Positions 48,840-61,800 of a DNA stretch of 64,000 nucleotides are shown in pieces (position 1 is the first letter of the stretch; every line of letters starts with the position of its first letter). The translations under genes and the position numbers were made by a program. The DNA is from Citrobacter amalonaticus (GTDB taxonomy: Bacteria > Pseudomonadota > Gammaproteobacteria > Enterobacterales > Enterobacteriaceae). Under the pieces are notes generated by a model that saw nothing but the letters and a program-made list of their open reading frames with translations, did not search any database and had not been told where the DNA came from. Location of the stretch: positions 186,001 to 250,000 of the forward strand of contig NZ_JAGTXM010000002.1 of assembly GCF_018252635.1 (NCBI RefSeq). The letters run 5' to 3'.

Positions 48840-49961
48840 ATGGAATACCAATTAACACTCAACTGGCCCGATTTTCTTGAACGTCACTGGCAAAAGCGCC
48901 CGGTGGTGTTAAAACGCGGCTTTAATAACTTCATCGATCCTCTCTCCCCTGATGAACTGGCAGGGCTGGCAATGGAAAGTGAAGTCGATAGCCGTCTGGT
49001 AAGCCATCAGGATGGTAAATGGCAGGTCAGCCACGGCCCGTTCGAAAGCTATGACCATCTCGGCGAGAACAACTGGTCGTTACTGGTACAGGCGGTGAAC
49101 CACTGGCATGAGCCGACCGCCGCGCTGATGCGCCCCTTCCGCGCCCTGCCCGACTGGCGCATTGACGATTTGATGATCTCATTCTCCGTGCCTGGCGGCG
49201 GCGTAGGCCCGCATCTCGATCAGTACGATGTGTTTATCATTCAGGGAACGGGGCGCCGCCGCTGGCGCGTGGGTGAAAAGTTGCAGATGAAACAGCACTG
49301 CCCGCATCCGGATCTGCTGCAGGTCGATCCTTTTGAAGCCATCATTGATGAAGAGCTGGAGCCGGGCGATATTCTCTATATTCCGCCAGGATTCCCGCAT
49401 GAAGGCTATGCGCTGGAAAACGCGATGAACTATTCGGTCGGTTTCCGCGCGCCAAATACCCGTGAACTGATCAGCGGGTTTGCCGACTATGTCCTGCAAC
49501 GTGAGCTGGGCAGTACGTATTACAGTGACCCGGACGTGCCGTCTCGTGAGCATCCTGCCGACGTCCTGCCACAGGAGATGGACAAACTACGCGCCATGAT
49601 GCTGGATCTGATTAATCAGCCGGAGCATTTCAAGCAGTGGTTCGGCGAGTTTATCTCCCAGTCCCGTCATGAACTGGATATTGCCCCGCCAGAACCGCCG
49701 TATCAGCCTGATGAGATCTATGATGCCCTGAAACAAGGCGATGTGCTGGTGCGTCTGGGAGGATTACGGGTACTGCGCGTGGGTGATGACGTTTATGCCA
49801 ATGGCGAAAGAATTGACTCCCCGCACCGTCCGGCGCTGGAAGCGCTCGCCAGCCATATCGTGCTGACTGCAGAGCACTTTGGTGACGCGCTGGAAGATCC
49901 CTCTTTCCTCGCCATGCTGGCAGCGCTGGTCAACAGCGGATACTGGTTCTTCGAAGGGTAG
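48840..49961 (+). CDS. roxA: RoxA (YcfD), 50S ribosomal protein L16 arginine hydroxylase
   Basis: A 373-residue JmjC-type 2-oxoglutarate oxygenase that hydroxylates Arg81 of L16. The iron ligands are visible: PHLDQYD (His125, Asp127) and FPHEGYA (His187). Start MEYQLTLNW as in E. coli. It follows phoQ by 96 bases. Confidence 0.94.
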   Translation: MEYQLTLNWPDFLERHWQKRPVVLKRGFNNFIDPLSPDELAGLAMESEVDSRLVSHQDGKWQVSHGPFESYDHLGENNWSLLVQAVNHWHEPTAALMRPFRALPDWRIDDLMISFSVPGGGVGPHLDQYDVFIIQGTGRRRWRVGEKLQMKQHCPHPDLLQVDPFEAIIDEELEPGDILYIPPGFPHEGYALENAMNYSVGFRAPNTRELISGFADYVLQRELGSTYYSDPDVPSREHPADVLPQEMDKLRAMMLDLINQPEHFKQWFGEFISQSRHELDIAPPEPPYQPDEIYDALKQGDVLVRLGGLRVLRVGDDVYANGERIDSPHRPALEALASHIVLTAEHFGDALEDPSFLAMLAALVNSGYWFFEG

Positions 49962-49971
49962 ATTGAGATGA

Positions 49972-50060
49972 TGCCGGATGGCGACGCTAATGCGTCTTAT
50001 CCGGCCTGGAATGCAGCAATTCGTGACACTCAGCCGGATAAACGAAACGTTATCCGGCAT
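49972..50060. repeat. REP/BIME element between roxA and pepT
   Basis: Units ATGCCGGATGGCGACGC...TTATCCGGCC (49972-50007) and CAGCCGGATAAACG...TTATCCGGCAT (50031-50060) lie between convergent genes. Confidence 0.85.
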
Positions 50061-50068
50061 CAACCACG

Positions 50069-51295
50069 CTACGACTGTTTCGCCGTTAGTTCAGCAATAC
50101 GCACAATCACCTGCACGGCTTTTTCCATGCCTTCAAGCGTCACAAACTCATGCTTACCATGATAGTTGTAGCCACCGGTGAACAGATTCGGGCACGGTAG
50201 CCCCATGAAAGAGAGCTGCGCACCGTCGGTACCGCCGCGAATCGGCTTCATATCCGGTTGAATATCACAGTCACGCATCGCCTGCTGTGCGATATCCAGA
50301 ACATGCGGATGCTCAACCACTTTTTCACGCATATTGTAATAGCTGTCTTCAATCACCAGTTCAATGTAACAGTCCGGGTGTAACCCTTTCCCGACCTTCC
50401 TGGCTATCTCCATCATCTTACGTTTGCGCGCTTCGAACTGTTTGCGATCGAAATCACGAATGATGTAGTGCATATCGGCGCGATCAACGGTGCCTTTCAT
50501 GCTCGCCAGATGATAGAAGCCTTCATAACCTTCCGTCATTTCCGGGCTTTCATCCGCCGGAACCTCGGCATGAATGCGCGCCGCGAGGGATAATGCGTTA
50601 ACCATGACGCCTTTCGCCGTCCCCGGATGCACGTTGTTGCCGACAATTTTGATATTCACCGAAGCGGCATTGAAGTTCTCGAACTCCAGTTCCCCTACGC
50701 CACCACCGTCAACGGTATAGGCCCATTTTGCGTCGAAAGCCGCAACATCAAAATGTTTCGCTCCTTTGCCAACCTCTTCATCCGGCGTAAAAGCAACGCG
50801 GATATCACCATGGGGAATATTTTTATGCTTGAGCACCGCCAACGCGGTCATGATTTCCGCCACACCCGCTTTGTCATCCGCTCCCAGCAGCGTTTTGCCG
50901 TCGGTGGTGATCAGCGTTTGTCCGAGCAACTGATGAAGCACCGGGAACATCACCGGCGACAGCACTTCATCGCCAATGCCAAGTGCGATATCGCCACCGC
51001 GATAGTTCTCCACGATCTGAGGATTCACGTGCTTACCGCTGAAATCCGGTGAGGTATCCACATGGGAAATGAAGCCAATAGCAGGGATATCGCCTGGGAC
51101 ATTCGCCGGCAACGTTGCCATCAGCGTCCCTTTGTCACTTAATGTCACATTGACCAGCTCCATCTCTTCGAGCTGCTGTTTGAGCAAATTTAATAACTTC
51201 CACTGTCCCTCAGTACTGGGAACCTGTCTCACACCTGATTTCGATTGGGTATCCAATGAAACGTAGTGTAGAAAACGCTCAAGTAGTTTATCCAT
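50069..51295 (-). CDS. pepT: PepT, peptidase T (tripeptidase)
   Basis: A 408-residue dizinc M20 aminotripeptidase. The metal ligands lie in ISHVDTSPD (His78), GADDKAG (Asp140) and TPDEEVGKG (Glu173/174). The start MDKLLERFL at 51295 aligns with E. coli. It is divergent from potA. Confidence 0.95.
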   Translation of the reverse strand: MDKLLERFLHYVSLDTQSKSGVRQVPSTEGQWKLLNLLKQQLEEMELVNVTLSDKGTLMATLPANVPGDIPAIGFISHVDTSPDFSGKHVNPQIVENYRGGDIALGIGDEVLSPVMFPVLHQLLGQTLITTDGKTLLGADDKAGVAEIMTALAVLKHKNIPHGDIRVAFTPDEEVGKGAKHFDVAAFDAKWAYTVDGGGVGELEFENFNAASVNIKIVGNNVHPGTAKGVMVNALSLAARIHAEVPADESPEMTEGYEGFYHLASMKGTVDRADMHYIIRDFDRKQFEARKRKMMEIARKVGKGLHPDCYIELVIEDSYYNMREKVVEHPHVLDIAQQAMRDCDIQPDMKPIRGGTDGAQLSFMGLPCPNLFTGGYNYHGKHEFVTLEGMEKAVQVIVRIAELTAKQS

Positions 51296-51545
51296 GCAGT
51301 CACCCTCACTATTTGTGACAACATTATCAGTAAGCCACAAAAGACAAATATTGCGTCAGGTCACTTTTATCCCCGCAAACGAGAATATTTCGCTTCCTGC
51401 CACCTGGTGACTATAAGACTACATCAGTTATTGGCAACAAACGTTGGCGATGACAACGGTTTGCCGTAGAATTACGGCCCTCATTAAGAGTCACCAAGGT
51501 GGTCAACCACAAACCCCGCATCGGTCAGCCATCCGTTGCGTCTAC

Positions 51546-52682
51546 ATGGGACAGAGTAAAAAATTGAATAAACAACCGCGTTCGCTTTCACCGCTGGTTC
51601 TTTTGTCAGGTATCAGCAAAAGCTTCGATGGAAAAGAGGTCATTTCCCAACTGGATTTGACAATCAATAATGGCGAGTTCCTCACGCTGCTTGGCCCTTC
51701 TGGCTGCGGTAAAACAACCGTTTTGCGACTCATTGCCGGTCTGGAAACCGTAGATTCCGGGCACATCATGCTCGATAACGAGGATATCACTCACGTACCG
51801 GCGGAAAACCGCTATGTGAATACCGTCTTTCAAAGCTATGCGTTATTCCCCCACATGACCGTTTTTGAAAATGTGGCGTTTGGTTTACGCATGCAAAAGA
51901 CTCCCGCCGCCGACATCACTCCGCGCGTACTGGAAGCGCTGCGAATGGTGCAACTGGAAGAGTTTGCCCAGCGCAAGCCGCATCAACTCTCAGGTGGGCA
52001 ACAGCAGCGCGTGGCGATCGCCCGTGCGGTAGTCAATAAACCGCGTTTGCTGCTGCTGGATGAATCCCTCTCGGCGCTGGACTATAAGCTGCGAAAACAA
52101 ATGCAGAACGAACTGAAAGCCTTGCAGCGTAAGCTCGGCATCACGTTCGTGTTCGTGACGCACGATCAGGAAGAAGCCCTGACGATGTCCGATCGCATCG
52201 TCGTTATGCGCGATGGGCGCATTGAACAGGACGGCACGCCGCGTGAAATTTACGAAGAGCCGAAAAATCTGTTCGTCGCCGGATTCATTGGCGAGATCAA
52301 CATGTTTAATGCCACGGTGATCGAGCGTCTCGACGAACAGCGCGTTCGTGCTAACGTGGAAGGCCGTGAATGTAATATCTACGTCAACTTCGCCGTTGAG
52401 CCAGGGCAGAAACTGCACGTTCTGCTACGCCCGGAAGATCTGCGCGTGGATGAAATCAACGACGACAATCACATTGACGGCCTGATCGGCTATGTCCGTG
52501 AACGCAACTATAAAGGCATGACGCTGGAGTCGGTGGTTGAACTGGAAAATGGCAAAATGGTGATGGTCAGTGAGTTCTTCAACGAAGACGATCCGGACTT
52601 TGACCACTCTCTGGACCAGAAAATGGCCATTAACTGGGTAGAAAGCTGGGAGGTCGTACTGGCTGATGAAGAACACAAGTAA
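51546..52682 (+). CDS. potA: PotA, spermidine/putrescine ABC transporter ATPase
   Basis: A 378-residue ABC ATPase. Walker [10 protein letters not shown] (about residues 54-62), signature [14 protein letters not shown], Walker [13 protein letters not shown] and a C-terminal TOBE regulatory domain are intact. Start [10 protein letters not shown] matches E. coli. It overlaps potB by 17 bases in potABCD. Confidence 0.97.
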   Translation: MGQSKKLNKQPRSLSPLVLLSGISKSFDGKEVISQLDLTINNGEFLTLLGPSGCGKTTVLRLIAGLETVDSGHIMLDNEDITHVPAENRYVNTVFQSYALFPHMTVFENVAFGLRMQKTPAADITPRVLEALRMVQLEEFAQRKPHQLSGGQQQRVAIARAVVNKPRLLLLDESLSALDYKLRKQMQNELKALQRKLGITFVFVTHDQEEALTMSDRIVVMRDGRIEQDGTPREIYEEPKNLFVAGFIGEINMFNATVIERLDEQRVRANVEGRECNIYVNFAVEPGQKLHVLLRPEDLRVDEINDDNHIDGLIGYVRERNYKGMTLESVVELENGKMVMVSEFFNEDDPDFDHSLDQKMAINWVESWEVVLADEEHK

Positions 52683-53523
52683 ATTCCAGAATGTGGTGAT
52701 TGTCACTATCGTCGGTTGGCTTGTGTTGTTTGTCTTTCTGCCCAACCTGATGATCATTGGCACCAGCTTTTTGACCCGCGACGATGCCAGCTTCGTCAAG
52801 ATGGTCTTTACGCTGGACAACTACACGCGTCTGCTCGATCCGCTCTATTTTGACGTGCTGCTGCACTCGCTGAATATGGCGCTGATTGCCACCTTCGCCT
52901 GCCTCGTGCTCGGTTATCCTTTTGCCTGGTTTCTGGCGCGACTGCCAGAGAAAATCCGTCCGCTGCTGCTGTTTTTGCTGATTGTTCCCTTCTGGACCAA
53001 CTCGCTGATCCGCATCTATGGTCTGAAAATCTTCCTCAGCACCAGGGGTTATCTGAACGAGTTTCTACTCTGGTTGGGCGTGATCGATACGCCGATGCGC
53101 ATCATGTTTACCCCGAGCGCGGTTATTATCGGTCTGGTGTATATCCTGCTGCCGTTTATGGTGATGCCACTGTATTCCAGCATTGAGAAACTCGACAGGC
53201 CGTTACTGGAAGCGGCAAAAGATCTGGGGGCCAGCAAGCTGCAGACCTTTATTCGGATCATCATTCCACTGACCATGCCTGGGATCATTGCCGGTTGCCT
53301 GCTGGTCATGCTGCCCGCGATGGGGCTGTTCTACGTCTCCGATCTGATGGGCGGTGCGAAGAACCTGCTGATCGGTAATGTGATCAAAGTGCAGTTCCTC
53401 AATATCCGTGACTGGCCGTTTGGTGCCGCCACCAGCATTACGCTGACGATTGTGATGGGCCTGATGCTGCTGATTTACTGGCGCGCCTCCCGTTTGCTTA
53501 ACAAAAAGGGAGAACTCGAATGA
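52666..53523 (+). CDS. potB: PotB, spermidine/putrescine permease subunit
   Basis: A 285-residue inner-membrane permease with six spans; the EAA loop [21 protein letters not shown] lies near residue 185. It starts within potA and overlaps potC by 4 bases. Confidence 0.95.
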   Translation: MKNTSKFQNVVIVTIVGWLVLFVFLPNLMIIGTSFLTRDDASFVKMVFTLDNYTRLLDPLYFDVLLHSLNMALIATFACLVLGYPFAWFLARLPEKIRPLLLFLLIVPFWTNSLIRIYGLKIFLSTRGYLNEFLLWLGVIDTPMRIMFTPSAVIIGLVYILLPFMVMPLYSSIEKLDRPLLEAAKDLGASKLQTFIRIIIPLTMPGIIAGCLLVMLPAMGLFYVSDLMGGAKNLLIGNVIKVQFLNIRDWPFGAATSITLTIVMGLMLLIYWRASRLLNKKGELE

Positions 53524-54311
53524 TCGGTCGACTGCTGCGCGGCGGTTTTATGACCGCTATCTACGCATACCTGTATATTCCCATCATTATTTTGATTGTG
53601 AACTCCTTTAACAGCTCACGTTTTGGCATCAACTGGCAGGGTTTTAGCACCAAATGGTATGGCCTGCTGATGAACAACGACAGCCTGTTGCAGGCGGCGC
53701 AACATTCGCTGACGATGGCTATTTTTTCCGCAACGTTCGCCACCGCTATCGGTTCATTAACGGCCGTGGCGCTGTACCGCTACCGTTTTCGCGGCAAGCC
53801 GTTCGTCAGCGGGATGCTGTTTGTGGTGATGATGTCGCCGGATATCGTGATGGCGATTTCACTGCTGGTGCTGTTTATGCTATTAGGGATCCAATTGGGC
53901 TTCTGGTCGCTACTGTTCTCACATATCACTTTCTGCCTGCCTTTTGTGGTCGTGACCGTCTATTCGCGGCTGAAAGGGTTTGACGTGCGGATGCTGGAAG
54001 CGGCAAAAGATCTGGGGGCCAGCGAAATCACTATCCTGCGCAAAATCATTCTGCCGCTGGCCATGCCGGCAGTCGCCGCAGGCTGGCTGTTGAGCTTTAC
54101 CCTGTCGATGGATGATGTGGTGGTTTCGTCGTTCGTCACCGGGCCTGGCTACGAAATTCTACCGTTGAAGATCTACTCAATGGTGAAAGTCGGCGTTTCA
54201 CCAGAGGTGAATGCGCTGGCGACTATCCTGTTGGTGTTATCGCTGGTTCTGGTGATCGCCAGCCAACTTATTGCTCGTGATAAAACGAAAGTTCAGGGGA
54301 CGTTAAAATGA
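53520..54311 (+). CDS. potC: PotC, spermidine/putrescine permease subunit
   Basis: A 263-residue six-span permease with the EAA loop [21 protein letters not shown], near identical to the PotB loop that contacts PotA. The ATGA overlaps on both sides (potB and potD) show translational coupling. Confidence 0.95.
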   Translation: MIGRLLRGGFMTAIYAYLYIPIIILIVNSFNSSRFGINWQGFSTKWYGLLMNNDSLLQAAQHSLTMAIFSATFATAIGSLTAVALYRYRFRGKPFVSGMLFVVMMSPDIVMAISLLVLFMLLGIQLGFWSLLFSHITFCLPFVVVTVYSRLKGFDVRMLEAAKDLGASEITILRKIILPLAMPAVAAGWLLSFTLSMDDVVVSSFVTGPGYEILPLKIYSMVKVGVSPEVNALATILLVLSLVLVIASQLIARDKTKVQGTLK

Positions 54312-55354
54312 AAAAATGGTCACGCCACCTGCTCGCGGCAGGCGCTCTCGCAATGGGAATGAGCGCTGCGCACGCGGACGACAGTAAAACACTCTATTTC
54401 TATAACTGGACCGAGTACGTTCCGCCAGGATTACTGGAACAGTTCACCAAAGAGACCGGCATTAAGGTGATCTATTCGACCTATGAGTCGAATGAAACCA
54501 TGTATGCCAAGCTGAAAACCTATAAAGACGGTGCATACGACCTGGTGGTGCCTTCCACCTATTACGTCGATAAAATGCGTAAAGAGGGCATGATCCAGAA
54601 GATCGACAAGTCAACGTTGACCAACTTTAACAATCTCGATCCTGAGATGCTCAACAAACCGTTTGACCCTAACAACGACTACTCTATTCCGTATATCTGG
54701 GGCGCGACAGCTATTGGCGTGAACAGCGACAGCATCGACCCGAAAACGGTCACAAGCTGGGCCGATCTGTGGAAACCCGAGTACAAAGGCAGTCTGCTGT
54801 TAACCGACGACGCGCGTGAAGTGTTCCAGATGGCGCTGCGTAAACTGGGCTATTCCGGAAATACCACCGATCCTAAAGAGATTGAAGCGGCCTATAACGA
54901 GCTGAAAAAACTGATGCCTAACGTCGCCGCGTTTAACTCCGACAACCCGGCAAACCCGTATATGGAAGGTGAAGTGAACCTGGGAATGGTGTGGAACGGC
55001 TCCGCCTTCGTCGCACGCCAGGCAGGTACGCCGCTGGAGGTGGTCTGGCCGAAAGAAGGCGGGATCTTCTGGATGGACAGTCTTTCAATTCCGGCAAATG
55101 CTAAAAACAAAGAAGGTGCGCTGAAGCTGATTAACTTCCTGCTGCGCCCGGATGTGGCGAAAGAAGTGGCGGAAACCATCGGCTACCCTACGCCAAACCT
55201 GGCAGCGCGTAAGCTGTTAAGCCCGGAAGTCGCCAACGACAAATCGCTTTACCCCGATGCGGAAACCATCAGCAAAGGCGAATGGCAGAACGACGTTGGC
55301 GCAGCCAGTGCGATCTACGAAGAGTATTACCAGAAGCTGAAAGCAGGACGCTAA
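54308..55354 (+). CDS. potD: PotD, periplasmic spermidine/putrescine-binding protein
   Basis: A 348-residue binding protein with a signal peptide (KKWSRHLLAAGALAMGMSAAHA). Ligand-binding residues match E. coli PotD, including the YNWTEYVPPGLL and STYESNETMYAK segments. The last gene of potABCD; a REP element follows. Confidence 0.96.
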   Translation: MKKWSRHLLAAGALAMGMSAAHADDSKTLYFYNWTEYVPPGLLEQFTKETGIKVIYSTYESNETMYAKLKTYKDGAYDLVVPSTYYVDKMRKEGMIQKIDKSTLTNFNNLDPEMLNKPFDPNNDYSIPYIWGATAIGVNSDSIDPKTVTSWADLWKPEYKGSLLLTDDAREVFQMALRKLGYSGNTTDPKEIEAAYNELKKLMPNVAAFNSDNPANPYMEGEVNLGMVWNGSAFVARQAGTPLEVVWPKEGGIFWMDSLSIPANAKNKEGALKLINFLLRPDVAKEVAETIGYPTPNLAARKLLSPEVANDKSLYPDAETISKGEWQNDVGAASAIYEEYYQKLKAGR

Positions 55355-55374
55355 TTCAGTACTCAGCCGGATGA

Positions 55375-55438
55375 CGCTGCGCTCATCCGGCCTACCAGCC
55401 GTTCTCCGTAGGTCGGGTAAGGCGCCTTCACCCGGCAC
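55375..55438. repeat. REP/BIME element between potD and cobB
   Basis: AGCCGGATGACGCTGCGC...CATCCGGCCTA is a full unit; GTAGGTCGGGTAAGGCGCC...ACCCGGC is a second, variant unit. It lies between convergent genes. Confidence 0.8.
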
Positions 55439-55447
55439 CCATCCACG

Positions 55448-56269
55448 TCACAGTCCTTTCAATAACTTCTCCACAAACGCAGGCACTACCTGGCTTGCAG
55501 GACCGTAATACTTCTCTTCAAACTCGCTGCCGACCTGGCTTGGTTCCAGATTCAGCTCAACCGTATGAGCGCCATGCAGCTTCGCCTCATGAACAAAGCC
55601 TGCCGCCGGATAGACGTGTCCGGAGGTGCCAATGGCGATAAAAACATCCGCCATCGCCAGCGCCATGTAGATCTCATCCATGCCGAGTGGCATCTCACCA
55701 AACCACACCACGTGCGGACGCAGCGGCGCAGGAAACTGGCAACAGTGACATTTATCTTCTGGCGTCACATCGCCCGTCCATTCGAAGATTTGCCCGCTCT
55801 GCGAGCAGTGCACTTTCAACAGCTCGCCATGCATATGGATGATATTTTGATTGCCTGCCCGCTCATGCAGGTTATCGATATTCTGAGTCACCAGCAGAAA
55901 GCGGTCGCCCAGCGCCTCTTCCAGCTTTGCCAGCGCGATATGCGCCGGGTTAGGCTGGATTTCAGGCTGCTGCAATTGCCGACGGCGGGCATTATAAAAA
56001 GATTGCACTAACGCGGGATTACGGGCGAAGCCTTCCGGTGTCGCCACATCTTCAACACGGTGCTCTTCCCACAGTCCATCTGCTGCGCGAAAGGTACGAA
56101 TACCGGATTCCGCGGAGATCCCTGCCCCTGTAAGCACCAAAACTCTTGGTTTTTCCATCACTTCCGGTACCACTCTGTCTCTGAAAAAGATCCGTTGACG
56201 AAGGCGCTCGCGCAGATGGCGTTTGTTTTTCCGAAATCGACTTAACCGATGACCCCGACGCGACAGCAT
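55448..56269 (-). CDS. cobB: CobB, NAD-dependent protein deacylase (sirtuin)
   Basis: A 273-residue sirtuin that removes acetyl and succinyl groups from lysines. NAD-binding [13 protein letters not shown], the active-site His in [10 protein letters not shown] and a zinc cluster with CHCC are present. The Tyr and Arg of SFYNARRRQ favour succinyl-lysine. A second in-frame ATG (MEKPRVLVL, residue 38, 56158) would give the short isoform known in E. coli and Salmonella; the Arg-rich leader belongs to the long form. Confidence 0.94.
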   Translation of the reverse strand: MLSRRGHRLSRFRKNKRHLRERLRQRIFFRDRVVPEVMEKPRVLVLTGAGISAESGIRTFRAADGLWEEHRVEDVATPEGFARNPALVQSFYNARRRQLQQPEIQPNPAHIALAKLEEALGDRFLLVTQNIDNLHERAGNQNIIHMHGELLKVHCSQSGQIFEWTGDVTPEDKCHCCQFPAPLRPHVVWFGEMPLGMDEIYMALAMADVFIAIGTSGHVYPAAGFVHEAKLHGAHTVELNLEPSQVGSEFEEKYYGPASQVVPAFVEKLLKGL

Positions 56270-56284
56270 AGCAACCTCTTTTGA

Positions 56285-57196
56285 TTAATCGGTAAGATGT
56301 AAAAATGCGGCACCGCGCATCCCACCGGCATCACCATGTCGTGCTCGCTCAATGCGGGGAACACGAGCCACGGGAAGCAGATGACGCGGTAATCTGTCCG
56401 CCAGATCGGTAGTGATCGCCGTAAAGTTCGACAATCCGCCCCCGATAACAACCAGATCCGGATCGACAATGGTCAGGATATTCCCCAGACACACCGCCAG
56501 CAAATCCAGATAACGCTCAACGTGCGCCCGCGCCTGTTCATCACCCTGCTCCCACAGTGAAATGATTTCAGGCGCCTGCAACGGTTGATGATAGTAATGC
56601 TGATATAACCAGGCAAATCCCCGCCCGGACAGATAATTTTCAATACAGCCGAGTTGCCCGCAGCCACAGCGGCGCAGCGGAAAATCGAGACCCATCAGGG
56701 TGAGCGCGTCGACTGGCAGACGCATATGACCAAACTCGCCGGTAATGTAACTGCGCCCGGTGATCGGTTTTCCGTTGAGGATCAAACCGCCCCCTACGCC
56801 AGTGCCCAGGATCAGGCCCATCACCAGCGGATAGCGGGTGAATTCGTCATCCCAGGCTTCAGAGAGGGCAAAACAGTTTGCATCGTTGTCGAGGCGTACG
56901 TCGCGGTCAAGCCGTGCGCTGAGATCGGCACGCAGGGGTTTGCCGCTGGCAGCAGGGACATTCGCGGCGTACAGCGTGCCATTTTCGGTTTCCGGCATTC
57001 CAGGAATGCCAATGCCCACCGAACCTTTCACGCCAAATCGCTGGTCGGCTTCCACCACCAACCCGCAAACGGCCTCTAAAAAAGCGTCATAGCTGTCACG
57101 CGGCGTGGGAACACGCTTTTCCCATTGTAATTTCCGCTCGTTATCAAAGACGCCTAACGCAATTTTTGTCCCACCAATATCAAACCCGTAATACAT
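56285..57196 (-). CDS. nagK: NagK, N-acetyl-D-glucosamine kinase
   Basis: A 303-residue ROK-family kinase. The ATP-binding [12 protein letters not shown] is N-terminal, and the zinc motif [15 protein letters not shown] lies at about residues 178-192. It recycles GlcNAc from murein. It sits between lolE (30 bases) and cobB (15 bases) in one unit. Confidence 0.95.
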   Translation of the reverse strand: MYYGFDIGGTKIALGVFDNERKLQWEKRVPTPRDSYDAFLEAVCGLVVEADQRFGVKGSVGIGIPGMPETENGTLYAANVPAASGKPLRADLSARLDRDVRLDNDANCFALSEAWDDEFTRYPLVMGLILGTGVGGGLILNGKPITGRSYITGEFGHMRLPVDALTLMGLDFPLRRCGCGQLGCIENYLSGRGFAWLYQHYYHQPLQAPEIISLWEQGDEQARAHVERYLDLLAVCLGNILTIVDPDLVVIGGGLSNFTAITTDLADRLPRHLLPVARVPRIERARHGDAGGMRGAAFLHLTD

Positions 57197-57226
57197 TGCC
57201 GCTCCTTGTCTCTCACGCAATTATGT

Positions 57227-60586
<3,360 letters not shown>

Positions 60587-60617
60587 CTATGTTGAATAAC
60601 GCGAGCACGCTGTCCTG

Positions 60618-61691
60618 ATGAAAAAGAAAGAACTTTGGATTAACCAAATCAAAGGGTTATGTATCTGTCTGGTCGTCATTTATCACTCAGTTATCACCTT
60701 CTACCCCCATCTGACCCACTTCCAGTTGCCTCTTTCGGAACTGCTGTCGAAATGCTGGGTTTACTTTAATCTCTATCTCGCCCCGTTTCGCATGCCGGTA
60801 TTTTTCTTTATCTCGGGCTTTTTGATTCGCCGCTATATCGACAGCGTGAGCTGGAAAGAGAGCGTTAACAAGCGGATCTGGAGTATTTTCTGGGTACTGG
60901 CGCTGTGGGGCGTGGCCCAGTGGCTGGCGCTCAGCGCTCTGAACAGCTGGCTGGCGCCGGAACGTGATCTGACTAATGCATCCAACGCCGCTTACGCCGG
61001 TTCCGTCGGCCAGTTCCTTCACGGCATGCTGACTGCCAGCACCAGCCTGTGGTACCTGTATGCGCTCATTGTCTACTTCGTAATCTGTAAAGTGTTCAAC
61101 CGCTGGGCCGTGCCGCTGTTCGCCCTGTTTGTTGTATTGAGCGTGACGATCAACTTTATTGCCACGCCGTGGTGGGGAATGAACAGCGTGATCCGCAACC
61201 TGCCATATTACAGCCTCGGCGCCTGGTTTGGCGTCCCGCTGATGGCGTGGATTAAAGAGGTGCCGTTGCGCCGTTATGCGCTGCCCTGCGCGGCCGTCTT
61301 CGTGCTGGCTATCGCGGCATGGCTGTTTAACGTCTCATTGCTGCTGTCGTTAGTCTCTATTGTACTGATTATGAAGCTATTTTATCAGTATGAGCAGCGC
61401 TTCGGCATGCGTGAATCCAGTCTGCTTAACGTGATCGGTTCGAATACTATCGCAATTTATACCACGCATCGCATTCTGGTCGAGGCCTTCAGCCTGCTGT
61501 TGATTCCGCAAATCAATGCCGCCGTCTGGTCCCCTGCACGGGAACTGACCCTGTTGCTGGTCTATCCGTTTGCCAGTCTGTTGGTGTGCACGCTGTCAGG
61601 TCTTGCCGTACGTAAAGTGTCGCAGGTCCTGTTCGGCGATATCCTCTTCTCTCCCCCTTCTCGCCCGCAAGCCTTTGGTTATTCCCGCTAA
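60618..61691 (+). CDS. ycfT: YcfT, acyltransferase-3 family inner-membrane protein
   Basis: A 357-residue polytopic protein of the acyltransferase 3 family with about ten spans. The conserved His near the first span (VIYHSVITFY) is the proposed catalytic residue. It matches E. coli YcfT; the acceptor molecule is unknown. It is divergent from lolC. Confidence 0.88.
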   Translation: MKKKELWINQIKGLCICLVVIYHSVITFYPHLTHFQLPLSELLSKCWVYFNLYLAPFRMPVFFFISGFLIRRYIDSVSWKESVNKRIWSIFWVLALWGVAQWLALSALNSWLAPERDLTNASNAAYAGSVGQFLHGMLTASTSLWYLYALIVYFVICKVFNRWAVPLFALFVVLSVTINFIATPWWGMNSVIRNLPYYSLGAWFGVPLMAWIKEVPLRRYALPCAAVFVLAIAAWLFNVSLLLSLVSIVLIMKLFYQYEQRFGMRESSLLNVIGSNTIAIYTTHRILVEAFSLLLIPQINAAVWSPARELTLLLVYPFASLLVCTLSGLAVRKVSQVLFGDILFSPPSRPQAFGYSR

Positions 61692-61697
61692 ACTTTT

Positions 61698-61726
61698 CGC
61701 CCTCTAATGAGGGCGATTCAATTTGC
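61698..61726 (+). terminator. Probable ycfT terminator
   Basis: CGCCCTC (61698-61704), loop TAAT, GAGGGCG (61709-61715), then ATTCAATTT. The T run is imperfect. Confidence 0.6.
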
Positions 61727-61800
61727 TAATGAGGAGCGATCACGGATAATAAAGGGCATTGCTTATCAGACGACGACCAAAAAGAGATTCTGACAACCGA

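Noticed and set aside
51296-51545. FNR site in the pepT-potA gap
   Set aside because: Anaerobic control of pepT is known in relatives, but I found no convincing TTGAT-N4-ATCAA sequence here.
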